Below, in pieces: positions 57,369-64,000 of a stretch of 64,000 nt of DNA (position 1 is its first letter; each line of letters starts with the position of its first letter). Below the pieces are notes generated by a model. It saw nothing but the letters and a program-made list of their open reading frames with translations, did not search any database and had not been told where the DNA came from. A program made the translations under genes and the position numbers. Origin of the DNA: a virus; the IMG/VR virus record IMGVR_UViG_3300042731_008413, positions 1 through 64,000 of that record; one strand, 5' to 3'.

Positions 57369-57397
57369 ATTATACCATAGAACAAAAATCCTGTCAA
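57369..57397 (-). promoter_or_regulatory. Consensus sigma70 promoter of the structured leader
   Basis: On the minus strand TTGACA (57397-57392), 17 bp, TATAAT (57374-57369); both boxes perfect. It overlaps the last codons of the gene at 57394. Confidence 0.75.
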
Positions 57398-57612
57398 CCC
57401 TTATTTTCTAACTGTTCTATAATTTTTTGCCACGTCTTAGGGCTAACCTTACTCCAATACCGTCGATGCCCAATGTGGTAGATATTATGTCCACATTTTT
57501 TGCATTGGTATACCCACAACGACCCAGGCGCGGCTTTACCCGAGCGATACAGACTTCTCCGGGCGGCGCAAGCCTGTTGTTCGGTCATTGGTTTTTTCTT
57601 ACAGGCCATCAA
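57394..57612 (-). CDS. Zinc-binding hypothetical protein (72 aa)
   Basis: 72 residues; CKKCGHNIYHIGHR gives CxxC...H...H, and CAARRSLYRSGKAAPG precedes it. Start MM; the second Met may be used. Resembles small phage proteins that read 'zinc finger' by eye, role unknown. Confidence 0.5.
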   Translation of the reverse strand: MMACKKKPMTEQQACAARRSLYRSGKAAPGSLWVYQCKKCGHNIYHIGHRRYWSKVSPKTWQKIIEQLENKG

Positions 57613-58235
57613 AACATCTCCAACTGTTCAGCTTTGGCCTTGGGTTTCGGCTTGTTTTCTTCTTTGATCTCAAAATCTCTAGCTCTAACGGCCTCGTAAA
57701 TCAACTTGTTCTTATTTTCAAAGATACCCCAGGTAAACCAGGCCACTGGAAACTGCGCTCCGCCCCCGTCCCATCCCTTGTTGGGCATCTTGAAGTTTAT
57801 TCGTTTGTTTAACAGGATGACTTCGATGCTATATTCTCGGAACATTTTTTGGGCTGTAGCTGCCCCCAATGTTTCGACTGGCAACAGGAGGGCAAATGGT
57901 TTGCCTAATTCATAGGACCGTTTCAGCCACTTGTACTTAATACTGTATGGGGGATTAGTTACCTGGCAATCCCAGGATTTAGGTTCGTAACTAAAGAAGT
58001 TCTGACCATTCAGGATTTCAGATTCGATGATATTTGTGAGGCCGTGGTATTTTAGTCCATCTATCAAGTAGCCATCTCCTCTGGCCGGCTCCCAAATTTT
58101 CCAGGATGATCTCAAGTAAGGAGCCAGTGGGTCAATGGCATACGGAGGACTCTGGCAAGCATCATACCCTTTGGGGGTGTAGACATCACCTTTTTTATTA
58201 GATTTTTGATCTCGTTTGTAGTTGTATCCTATCAC
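57609..58235 (-). CDS. DNA adenine N6-methyltransferase
   Basis: 208 residues. WEPARGDGYLIDGL (residues 48-61) is the SAM motif and TNPPYS (93-98) the catalytic NPPY motif of N6-adenine methyltransferases. The early part (YTPKGYDACQSPPYAID) is typical of phage Dam-like enzymes. It probably methylates phage DNA against restriction. Overlaps its neighbour by ATGA. Confidence 0.75.
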   Translation of the reverse strand: MIGYNYKRDQKSNKKGDVYTPKGYDACQSPPYAIDPLAPYLRSSWKIWEPARGDGYLIDGLKYHGLTNIIESEILNGQNFFSYEPKSWDCQVTNPPYSIKYKWLKRSYELGKPFALLLPVETLGAATAQKMFREYSIEVILLNKRINFKMPNKGWDGGGAQFPVAWFTWGIFENKNKLIYEAVRARDFEIKEENKPKPKAKAEQLEMF

Positions 58236-58278
58236 AGAATCCTCCGATCCAAATTTTGAAAATTTTTCCGTGGGGGCT

Positions 58279-58563
58279 TTACTTGTCCCTGTATTCCTTC
58301 AAAGCCTCTTCAAATTGCTCTTTTGACCAGTCCCCTGATTGCCACCATTCAGCCGCTTTCCAAACTGGCGGCAATCTATCCAGATAGGCATTGAGTCTCT
58401 CTTCTGTTTTTTCTATGAGCGACAACATTGCCAGGGTTTCTACCTGAGCATCAATTGCTCTCACAGAGCGCAAAAACTCCGCCATATCCCGAATGTCTTG
58501 CTGATGAACTAACAACTCATCTGGTTCTCTATGACACAAATAATTAAATGCCCCGCCTGACAT
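58279..58563 (-). CDS. Helical hypothetical protein (94 aa)
   Basis: 94 residues, starting SGGAFNYLCHREPDELLVHQ, helical after that. I have seen this N-terminal motif in small phage early proteins of unknown function. Confidence 0.45.
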   Translation of the reverse strand: MSGGAFNYLCHREPDELLVHQQDIRDMAEFLRSVRAIDAQVETLAMLSLIEKTEERLNAYLDRLPPVWKAAEWWQSGDWSKEQFEEALKEYRDK

Positions 58564-58572
58564 ATCTACCTC

Positions 58573-58926
58573 CTACACCATCACCTTCGGTGGCAACGGC
58601 AATTTAATCCCAATCGGCTTCCACAGATGCAACACGTTGGGGTGCCGGTTGACGTAATTCGACCTGGCCGGGTGGTACTGAATGACTACTTCTTCGTCAT
58701 CCCAGAAATCGCCTTTGACTTCACACATCTCTTCCCAGGTCGGGGTGCCGGCCCCCTTAAAAGGGCTTACCGAAACGTGTTCCCAACCCAACTTGTCTGA
58801 AACGATGACGTTCATAATTCGCCCCGAAGTGCAATGCACCCGAAAAGCTCCGTTCATCCCATCGGCTTCGATTGAGGCCATTTTGCCTTTTGTCACCCGA
58901 ACTGCACTCAACGGCTTGTCTCTCAT
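58573..58926 (-). CDS. DUF7694-like phage protein (117 aa)
   Basis: 117 residues from ATG 58926 (ATGA overlap). WEHVSVSPFKGAGTPTWEEM, WDDEEVVIQYHPARSNYVNR and HPNVLHLWKP match a phage family I recall as DUF7694, function unknown. Confidence 0.55.
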   Translation of the reverse strand: MRDKPLSAVRVTKGKMASIEADGMNGAFRVHCTSGRIMNVIVSDKLGWEHVSVSPFKGAGTPTWEEMCEVKGDFWDDEEVVIQYHPARSNYVNRHPNVLHLWKPIGIKLPLPPKVMV

Positions 58927-59483
58927 AAGTTCATCCTCAACTGCACCGAATTCCTTTTGGCCATCGGCTGTATCGTCTTCATTTGCCTTGTCCGGGGGTT
59001 GATTCGCAAGTAAGGCCGCCCCCGAGAGATGGCATACTTGATACAATTGTCGGTGCCGCCCCCGGAGCCGTCGTGAACGGCAACCAAGAGGTCGCTGTAG
59101 TCTACCAGGTATTTATTCCGGGCGTCCAGCTTCCAGACCTCATGAAACCCCTGATTGACGTAATGGACCAGATCGGCCTGTTCCAGCAACCATTCCAGGT
59201 GCTTCCAGGCTTGCCAGGGCCAGTTATCTCCAAAGGAAGGGTAGGGCATCACCATCGTCAACCTGATATTCATTCCCTCCCGACGCAACAGCCACGCCTC
59301 AAACGCGGCAATCTGGTCCGTTCCCTGAGCGCAGCCCGACATTACCTCCAGCCCCTCTTTTTCGAGGCATAGGCCGCGCAATTGGTCTGAAATGACGTTT
59401 TGGAGCCAGGTTTTGGTGGGGGTGTGGCCATAACCACCCAGTTTTGGGGGGCGGTGACCGGTAAAAGCTACTTTGTAGGTCAT
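58923..59483 (-). CDS. SLOG-domain protein (YpsA/DUF1273-like)
   Basis: 186 residues. FTGHRPPKLGGYGHTPTK, MSGCAQGTDQIAAFEAWLLR and VAVHDGSGGGTDNCIKYAIS are SLOG (DprA/YpsA) nucleotide-binding motifs. These proteins bind NAD- or nucleotide-derived ligands or ssDNA; in phages they may sense or block such signals. Confidence 0.7.
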   Translation of the reverse strand: MTYKVAFTGHRPPKLGGYGHTPTKTWLQNVISDQLRGLCLEKEGLEVMSGCAQGTDQIAAFEAWLLRREGMNIRLTMVMPYPSFGDNWPWQAWKHLEWLLEQADLVHYVNQGFHEVWKLDARNKYLVDYSDLLVAVHDGSGGGTDNCIKYAISRGRPYLRINPRTRQMKTIQPMAKRNSVQLRMNL

Positions 59484-59520
59484 AAAGTTCTCCTTCGATA
59501 AAATCAGGACGTATCCTTGT

Positions 59521-59553
59521 GGGGCTATTACACTGTAATAGAATAATAGCCCC
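59521..59553. promoter_or_regulatory. Hairpin containing dyad operator site 10
   Basis: GGGGCTATTA (59521-59530) pairs perfectly with TAATAGCCCC (59544-59553). The dyad TATTACACTGTAATA (59526-59540) overlaps its left arm. It lies between the SSB-tailed gene and the SLOG gene, 43 bp before the latter's ATG. No U tract, so it is more likely an operator or RNA processing site than a terminator. Confidence 0.5.
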
Positions 59554-59561
59554 AGGCTATC

Positions 59562-60662
59562 TCAAAACGGAATCTCGTCTTCATCATATCCGGGATGGTC
59601 ATCAACCCCATCATCCGGCATTTCAGGTTCCGTGGGGTCCGGATTCTCCGCCAACCACCTGGCCGCCTCCTGCCTGGCCATCGGGTCAACGTCGGTCTTG
59701 AACCATTCCTTGGGTCCCCCAACCTTGTCCAGAGGCTTGCCCAATAGCCACCCCGCAAAAGCCAGCCCCTCGTATTGCTTGAGGGCGTTGGCTGAAATGG
59801 TGACTTCACCCGATTCTTCATCGGTCTGCCGGGCCACAAAGACCCAATCCAGGAGGCGATGATACCGCTCGCGGGCCAATTCGTGTGTTTCACCGGCCTC
59901 TTCTGCTTTATCAGTATCGGGCACAAAGAACAACAGTGGTCCCTGGGACCCGATCAGACTGGCCACCTTTTCGTGAATGGGGGCGTCGGTTTTGTCGTTC
60001 TTCTTGAAGCCCGCCGATTTTTGGAGAGCGTCTTGCAAGGTCGCCGGGTCCCATGGTCGCTTATTGCCTACCTTGGCTTTGGTGGCTTGTTGAGGCTGCC
60101 CCTTGGCTACTCGCACTCCAATTTTGCTGATTTGCTGCCTTTTATGCTGCTTCTGGTAAACAAACAGTTCAACCTGTTTGCCAACCCAATCGGCATATTT
60201 TGGACCAAACAAAGCAATCAACTGTTGTTCATCCTCTTTGCCCCGCAGGAGGACTCTTTGTTCCGGCAAGGTATTGAATAACGGATTCGGCGCTTTGAAG
60301 ACAAGAGCTAACGTCTTTGTTTTTTCTTGTTGGAATGGATTCCAGCGCATTTGCCCCAGGACATCCTTGATTTCCACTTGCCATGCCTGGCCCTGTAAAT
60401 CTTCTGCATCCAGGTAATCCCGGCCCCAAAATTCATCGGCGCTTTTGCCAACTAAACTTTCGCTCATTTCAATCTCCCATATATCCTTAATAGATTTTTT
60501 ACCAACAATTTGCTCATCCACCTGCCCGATGACGTAAGCCCACATCTCTTCCGGGCTTTTGCCTTTCATTTCGGGCTGTTCCAGGCTGATCTGGACCGAG
60601 GCATATTCCTCGTTGCCCGGAAATTTCATTCCGTAGAAATAAACCGCCTTGTCTGTTGTCAT
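59562..60662 (-). CDS. SSB-tailed protein, probable ssDNA-binding or recombination factor
   Basis: 366 residues. The C terminus (DDGVDDHPGYDEDEIPF) copies the acidic tip of bacterial SSB (DDDIPF), which recruits replication proteins. The centre (VELFVYQKQHKRQQISKIGV) could be an OB-like core, then a basic hinge. Operon context (HTH, ParB-like) is consistent with replication. Confidence 0.5.
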   Translation of the reverse strand: MTTDKAVYFYGMKFPGNEEYASVQISLEQPEMKGKSPEEMWAYVIGQVDEQIVGKKSIKDIWEIEMSESLVGKSADEFWGRDYLDAEDLQGQAWQVEIKDVLGQMRWNPFQQEKTKTLALVFKAPNPLFNTLPEQRVLLRGKEDEQQLIALFGPKYADWVGKQVELFVYQKQHKRQQISKIGVRVAKGQPQQATKAKVGNKRPWDPATLQDALQKSAGFKKNDKTDAPIHEKVASLIGSQGPLLFFVPDTDKAEEAGETHELARERYHRLLDWVFVARQTDEESGEVTISANALKQYEGLAFAGWLLGKPLDKVGGPKEWFKTDVDPMARQEAARWLAENPDPTEPEMPDDGVDDHPGYDEDEIPF

Positions 60663-60886
60663 TCACTCCTCTCCAAAAACCTGGTAATGGTGTCTTGGGG
60701 GAAGGCCAGGCGGTACTCTTCCGGTCCAAATTCTTGCAAAAAGGCCAACCTAAACCCGGCGCTGACCCGACGCTTCCCATTTCGATACAGACTGATAGTG
60801 CTTTGGTCGAAGTTCAGCTTTCCAGCCAACTCGTAGCCTGACATCTCTTTGGCTTTCATCCATCGACTCAGTTCGTTTTCGCTCAT
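60659..60886 (-). CDS. XRE-family helix-turn-helix regulator
   Basis: 75 residues. SGYELAGKLNFDQSTISLYR and NGKRRVSAGFRLAFLQEF form the XRE helix-turn-helix. A candidate for the protein that binds the recurring dyad. Linked to neighbours by ATGA overlaps. Confidence 0.7.
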   Translation of the reverse strand: MSENELSRWMKAKEMSGYELAGKLNFDQSTISLYRNGKRRVSAGFRLAFLQEFGPEEYRLAFPQDTITRFLERSE

Positions 60887-60987
60887 TGCATCACCACCCA
60901 GACCATCGTGGCGGCCAGGACTATCAGATAAACCACGGCCACCACGATAATAATCTTGTCGATGTTATCAGTATACCACTTTTTCAT
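60883..60987 (-). CDS. Single-helix membrane peptide (34 aa)
   Basis: Too short for usual cut-offs. From ATG 60987 the product has a basic N terminus and one helix (IIIVVAVVYLIVLAATMVWV). It overlaps the stop of the ParB-like gene and the ATG of the HTH gene, so it is almost certainly translated in the chain. Role unknown. Confidence 0.5.
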   Translation of the reverse strand: MKKWYTDNIDKIIIVVAVVYLIVLAATMVWVVMQ

Positions 60988-61700
60988 AAGGCTTTGACCT
61001 CCACCACCAGCCCACCCCACTCCACCTGAATCGTCTCCCCACCGTTCAACCGCGGCCAGGTGTCCCCGTTCAGGACCAAAGGTGGCTGGTACTCTTCTTC
61101 CAGGCCGATTGGTAACGCTGGCAAGTCATCTAAAGAAAACGACTGGCTGTCGAACTGGTTTCGTAGCTCTCGGGCCAGCTTGATGGTTGGCTTTTCGTCC
61201 GTAGCCAAAACCATCTGCATCTCTTCCGGGAGGGGTGGTTGGTCTCGGGTGCCGGCGGCTATCAGCCCGGCGTTTTTGGGGCAATCGCCGGTCAAAAGTC
61301 GCTCTTGAAGTTCCGGTATCAGGCTATTTAATTTGTGTAGCTGGCTGATCTCTGGCTGGCTGACCCCAACCATTTTGGCGATCTCTATCTGGGGTAGTCC
61401 TTCGATCTCGATCAGATACCGAATGTCCAGGGCCTTTTTCATCGGGTTATCTCTGACACCCATATTAGCGGCCAGGCTTTGCAGGTGAAAATCGAGGTCG
61501 TCCATCTCTTCCACCTGGCACCAAATTTCGTCCTCACCTTTTGTCCTGGCCACATCGATTCTGCCGTGGCCATCCACGACCTCAAACGTTCCATCCGGGA
61601 GCGGCCTGACCTTGGCCGGGTGAATCTGGTCCAGGTCCATCTTCTTGGGGGGAGACGGAACGTATTTTATCTGGCCGATGGGTATGGGTTGAAATTTCAT
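60984..61700 (-). CDS. ParB/Srx-like protein
   Basis: 238 residues. LDQIHPAKVRPLPDGTFEVV and VDGHGRIDVARTKGEDEIWC form the ParB N-terminal (CTPase/nuclease-like) domain, with MVGVSQPEISQLHKLNSLIP as the helix-turn-helix. Without a ParA partner in the window it is probably a regulator or nuclease rather than a partition protein. Confidence 0.7.
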   Translation of the reverse strand: MKFQPIPIGQIKYVPSPPKKMDLDQIHPAKVRPLPDGTFEVVDGHGRIDVARTKGEDEIWCQVEEMDDLDFHLQSLAANMGVRDNPMKKALDIRYLIEIEGLPQIEIAKMVGVSQPEISQLHKLNSLIPELQERLLTGDCPKNAGLIAAGTRDQPPLPEEMQMVLATDEKPTIKLARELRNQFDSQSFSLDDLPALPIGLEEEYQPPLVLNGDTWPRLNGGETIQVEWGGLVVEVKAL

Positions 61701-62020
61701 TATTCCCCCCTCAATCGGAGTGCCATTTCCATATCGGCAATGGCTCTGGCTAGATTCGAGATAGCCGCTTCAAAATAGCCATCCCGGTCTTTGTGTGGGT
61801 ATGGCAACGGCTTGAAATAAAGCGGCTGGTATTTGGTCCGATCTAACAAAATGCACTGAATCGGCCTATCGCCATCCGGGTCCGGCTCCCACTTCAGCCG
61901 AGCTATATTGATGATGATGTCTGATAGCTCCCGGATATCCCCCGGCTTTACAGGTGCCCATCCCCCATCTGACACTCGCTTTTCCATCAAAAACACTTTG
62001 ATTTGTTCATTGATGCTCAT
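61700..62020 (-). CDS. Hypothetical protein (106 aa)
   Basis: 106 residues from ATG 62020, preceded by GAGGATAAA. Helical N terminus (INEQIKVFLMEKRVSDGGWA) and a Tyr/Pro-rich centre. Overlaps the ParB-like start by one base. Not recognised. Confidence 0.45.
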   Translation of the reverse strand: MSINEQIKVFLMEKRVSDGGWAPVKPGDIRELSDIIINIARLKWEPDPDGDRPIQCILLDRTKYQPLYFKPLPYPHKDRDGYFEAAISNLARAIADMEMALRLRGE

Positions 62021-62038
62021 TTTATCCTCCTGTCTCAT

Positions 62039-62328
62039 TACCCCTCGATTTTACTCGGGGTGTACCCCTGACCACCACCTGCCGGGGTTGCGTCGGCCTT
62101 GTGCCGATCTCTCCTGTTGTGAATACTGTTGCGTTTAGCAAAATTAGCAGCGTTGGCTTTTCCCCGCTATTTCACCCCCACCTGCGGCAATGTTGGCACC
62201 CTTCGATAAACTCAGGATGTAACCATCCAGCAAGGCTCTTTTGGGGGGATTCGAGGCCGGTCGTTTCCGGCAATCCGCTTTCTCATCGGATGAGGGACCC
62301 GTACTTTTAGTCGCCTGGGTGGGCGATC
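62039..62328. other. Intergenic stretch without a convincing gene
   Basis: 290 bp. Contains a CCCCTCGATTTTACTCGGGG hairpin (62041-62060) and CTTCGATAAACTCAGGATG (62197-62215), which resembles the short palindrome-linked repeats common in some bacterial genomes. The small open frames on both strands lack ribosome sites. Probably a promoter or decayed region. Confidence 0.4.
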
Positions 62329-63186
62329 TTACCACTCCGTCACCACCGGTTCATAGCCTGCCTGGGCCACTTTGCCGGCAATATTGTGAACATCGGCCTT
62401 GGGTATCTCGAAGTGCAACGGCAACGACAAGAAAGCGGCTGATGCCCATTGGATGCCATAGCCTTCTACGACGGGTTCGATATCATATCCTGGCACATTT
62501 CCGGTCCAGAGGGATGATCCTGATTTTACTTGAAAGCGCACCCAATCATACTGAATTGGTTCGAGTAACTCCACGTCTTCATTCAAAGTGTGATTTAGCA
62601 TCGATAGGTCCCGAAGAGCCAGGGTGCAGGGTTCCGGGTACAAATCGTAGTTACCGATCAACTCCATTGTTTTGGGGTGATGGCCTGATATGCCCTCTTC
62701 TCCCAAATTGGTATGCCACCAATCCTGGTTTTCAGCAAAGTGATTAAATAGTTTGCATCCTACCAACGGTCTATTTTGCCTTGCCAGCCCAAACCCAAAC
62801 AACGGCAAAGCCCTGGGATGAACCAGGACTTGCCTACTAACACCAGACGTTAATTTGTAAAAGTTGGGATCGCTTAAGATTACGCGGGACAATTTTCTGG
62901 ATGTTCCCCAATTTCGGCCTTCTTCCACAAAACTCCAGGCCGAGGGGTAACCCGGTCCACCTTTGCCCCCATCGATGCCAATATAGATAACCAGGTGGTA
63001 GACACCGTTACTGTCAACCATAATCTGATACCCCCGCTGCCGGGGCTTGGGTCTTACGGGGTCCAACAAAAAGTGTTCGATGGACATCCCGGAGGCCCCG
63101 ACGCCACAACAGGCGTACAAGCCCCCTTTGTCCCTCTTGTCTCCGCACCCCCGCCCGTTGGGGGGATTGATTGTTAGTTCCATCAT
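62329..63186 (-). CDS. Hypothetical phage protein (285 aa)
   Basis: 285 residues from ATG 63186 (overlapping the pentapeptide gene stop). Soluble alpha/beta protein: [20 protein letters not shown], then [20 protein letters not shown]. The upstream extension to 63567 is a QRGGP-type shadow of the pentapeptide repeats and is rejected. Not recognised. Confidence 0.5.
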   Translation of the reverse strand: MMELTINPPNGRGCGDKRDKGGLYACCGVGASGMSIEHFLLDPVRPKPRQRGYQIMVDSNGVYHLVIYIGIDGGKGGPGYPSAWSFVEEGRNWGTSRKLSRVILSDPNFYKLTSGVSRQVLVHPRALPLFGFGLARQNRPLVGCKLFNHFAENQDWWHTNLGEEGISGHHPKTMELIGNYDLYPEPCTLALRDLSMLNHTLNEDVELLEPIQYDWVRFQVKSGSSLWTGNVPGYDIEPVVEGYGIQWASAAFLSLPLHFEIPKADVHNIAGKVAQAGYEPVVTEW

Positions 63187-63674
63187 AATCCCCTTGTTAA
63201 TTCGTTTTTTACTACATCTCTGAGGTCCGCCCATCTGAGGTTTGCCCCGCTGAGGTTCGCCTCTCTGAGGTCTGCCTCGCTGAGGTTCGCCCCCCTGAGG
63301 TCCGCCCATCTGAGGTTCGCCTCTCTGAGGTCTGCCCCGCTGAGGTTCGCCTCTCTGAGGTCTGCCTCGCTGAGGTTCGCCCCGCTGAGGTCCGCCCATC
63401 TGAGGTCCGCCCCGCTGAGGTCCGCCCCGCTGAGGTCCGCCCCGCTGAGGTTCGCCTGGATTTTGGACGGAATTAACCCATAATAAATAGCCCACCCGAT
63501 CATTTTCTTGAGATCGGTTTTTACCACATTCTGCCAGAAAGACTCTGACTCTTCTTTTGTTCCCCATAGGGGGCTAATGTCCAGTCCTTTGGGGTACATC
63601 ACCAAGAATCTACTGGTTAGAGGGCAAGTCATATCAATACCCTTGTTTTTCAATACTTCTTCTGTTATCTTCAT
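63183..63674 (-). CDS. Pentapeptide repeat protein
   Basis: 163 residues from ATG 63674 (AGGAGA upstream). Sixteen or so A(D/N)LXX repeats ([20 protein letters not shown]...) form a right-handed quadrilateral helix, as in DNA-mimic proteins such as Qnr/MfpA, after a folded N-terminal domain of about 80 residues. The matching DNA is a tandem array of near 15-bp units (63235-63455). Possible DNA mimic. Confidence 0.8.
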   Translation of the reverse strand: MKITEEVLKNKGIDMTCPLTSRFLVMYPKGLDISPLWGTKEESESFWQNVVKTDLKKMIGWAIYYGLIPSKIQANLSGADLSGADLSGADLRWADLSGANLSEADLREANLSGADLREANLRWADLRGANLSEADLREANLSGANLRWADLRDVVKNELTRGL

Positions 63675-63675
63675 T

Positions 63676-63870
63676 TCATCTCTCCTTTTGGTGCTGGTGC
63701 GACTTGACAAAGGCGGTCACTTTTTGATTCCACTCTTGCCCGGTTTCATTGTTGTAGAAAATGGTCTTGTTGCAAAGATGGCATTCTACGTTGTAGACAG
63801 AATTTGCGGGACCTATTGTCAAAACCGTGATGTGGGTGGGCCACCCCTCGACTGTGCGCTGATTCGTCAT
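63676..63870 (-). CDS. Zinc-binding small protein (64 aa)
   Basis: 64 residues; [14 protein letters not shown] and KSHQHQKER form a CxxC...HxH zinc finger. AGGAGA precedes the ATG. The last 130 bp of the window beyond it hold no complete gene. Confidence 0.5.
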   Translation of the reverse strand: MTNQRTVEGWPTHITVLTIGPANSVYNVECHLCNKTIFYNNETGQEWNQKVTAFVKSHQHQKER

Positions 63871-64000
63871 TTCATCTCTCCTTTGTTGTTTTTACGCCCC
63901 CAGGTCGCCAGCCTTGAGTTGATTTGCATATTGACTTTAGAATATTCATCCCCAACACCCAAGTTGGTTGATAGAAATTTTTGCTATCTATTGGCGAAAC

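Noticed and set aside
62329-63567. N-terminal QRGGP-type low-complexity extension of the gene at 62329
   Set aside because: It is the antisense-phase translation of the pentapeptide-repeat gene on the same strand; the real start overlaps that gene's stop.
1-64000. tRNA genes, cas genes and an endolysin
   Set aside because: Looked for by eye on both strands; none found. Absence by eye is not proof for divergent endolysins or tRNAs.

Overview
The window looks like a large piece of a tailed double-stranded DNA phage or prophage (siphovirus-like, lambda-like head order), not ordinary chromosome. It holds both terminase subunits, portal, an S49 protease with a nested scaffold start, decoration protein, gpE-type capsid, connectors, tail tube, a -1 frameshifted tail chaperone pair, a 1020-residue tape measure and tail fibres. 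I see no tRNA, rRNA or ribosomal protein gene. The host cannot be named; codon use, a cyanobacteria/Chloroflexota-type TnpB and several apparently leaderless promoters make a Chloroflexota-like host a weak guess.

Layout. 1-6.7 kb (+): exonuclease, DpdA-type transglycosylase, YhhQ-type queuosine-precursor transporter, a Vsr/DUF559-like nuclease, membrane proteins and a frameshifted dUTPase. 6.8-10.9 kb (+): terS, a decoration-protein paralogue, terL, portal. 10.9-13.5 kb: what reads as a miniature integron, with four attC-like sites, four cassettes on the minus strand, divergent promoters and a divergent, very small tyrosine recombinase; a VRR-NUC nuclease follows. 14-28.7 kb (+): a long glycan island (glycosyltransferases, methyltransferases, two sulfotransferases, a holin-like protein), ending in a double glycosyltransferase split by an intein that carries a homing-endonuclease gene in a different reading frame. 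28.75-30.95 kb: small-RNA candidate, a short type I-E-like CRISPR array without cas genes, tnpB and an RHH repressor on the minus strand. 31-48.9 kb (+): capsid and tail modules. 48.9-64 kb (-): replication and early genes (Prim-Pol, DnaB-like helicase, initiator with internal iterons and a DnaA box, HNH, radical SAM, adenine methyltransferase, SLOG protein, SSB-tailed protein, ParB-like, HTH, pentapeptide protein), with two pseudoknotted 5' leader RNAs.

How it fits together. The early genes copy the genome and the plus-strand genes build the particle. DpdA plus YhhQ suggest 7-deazaguanine DNA modification from imported precursor; the Mom-like cassette protein and the adenine methyltransferase suggest more anti-restriction DNA modification. 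The glycan island, sitting between portal and protease, probably remodels host surface or virion glycans. A 15-bp dyad (TATTAYASTRTAATA) recurs at ten places, often inside promoters, and is probably the operator of one phage regulator.

The strongest candidates for something undescribed are the phage-borne mini-integron, the mini-CRISPR array whose oldest spacer matches 28 of 33 bases of this genome's own capsid-operon leader, the out-of-frame endonuclease gene nested in the intein, and the two pseudoknotted leader RNAs. All calls come from reading the sequence; no database search was possible.
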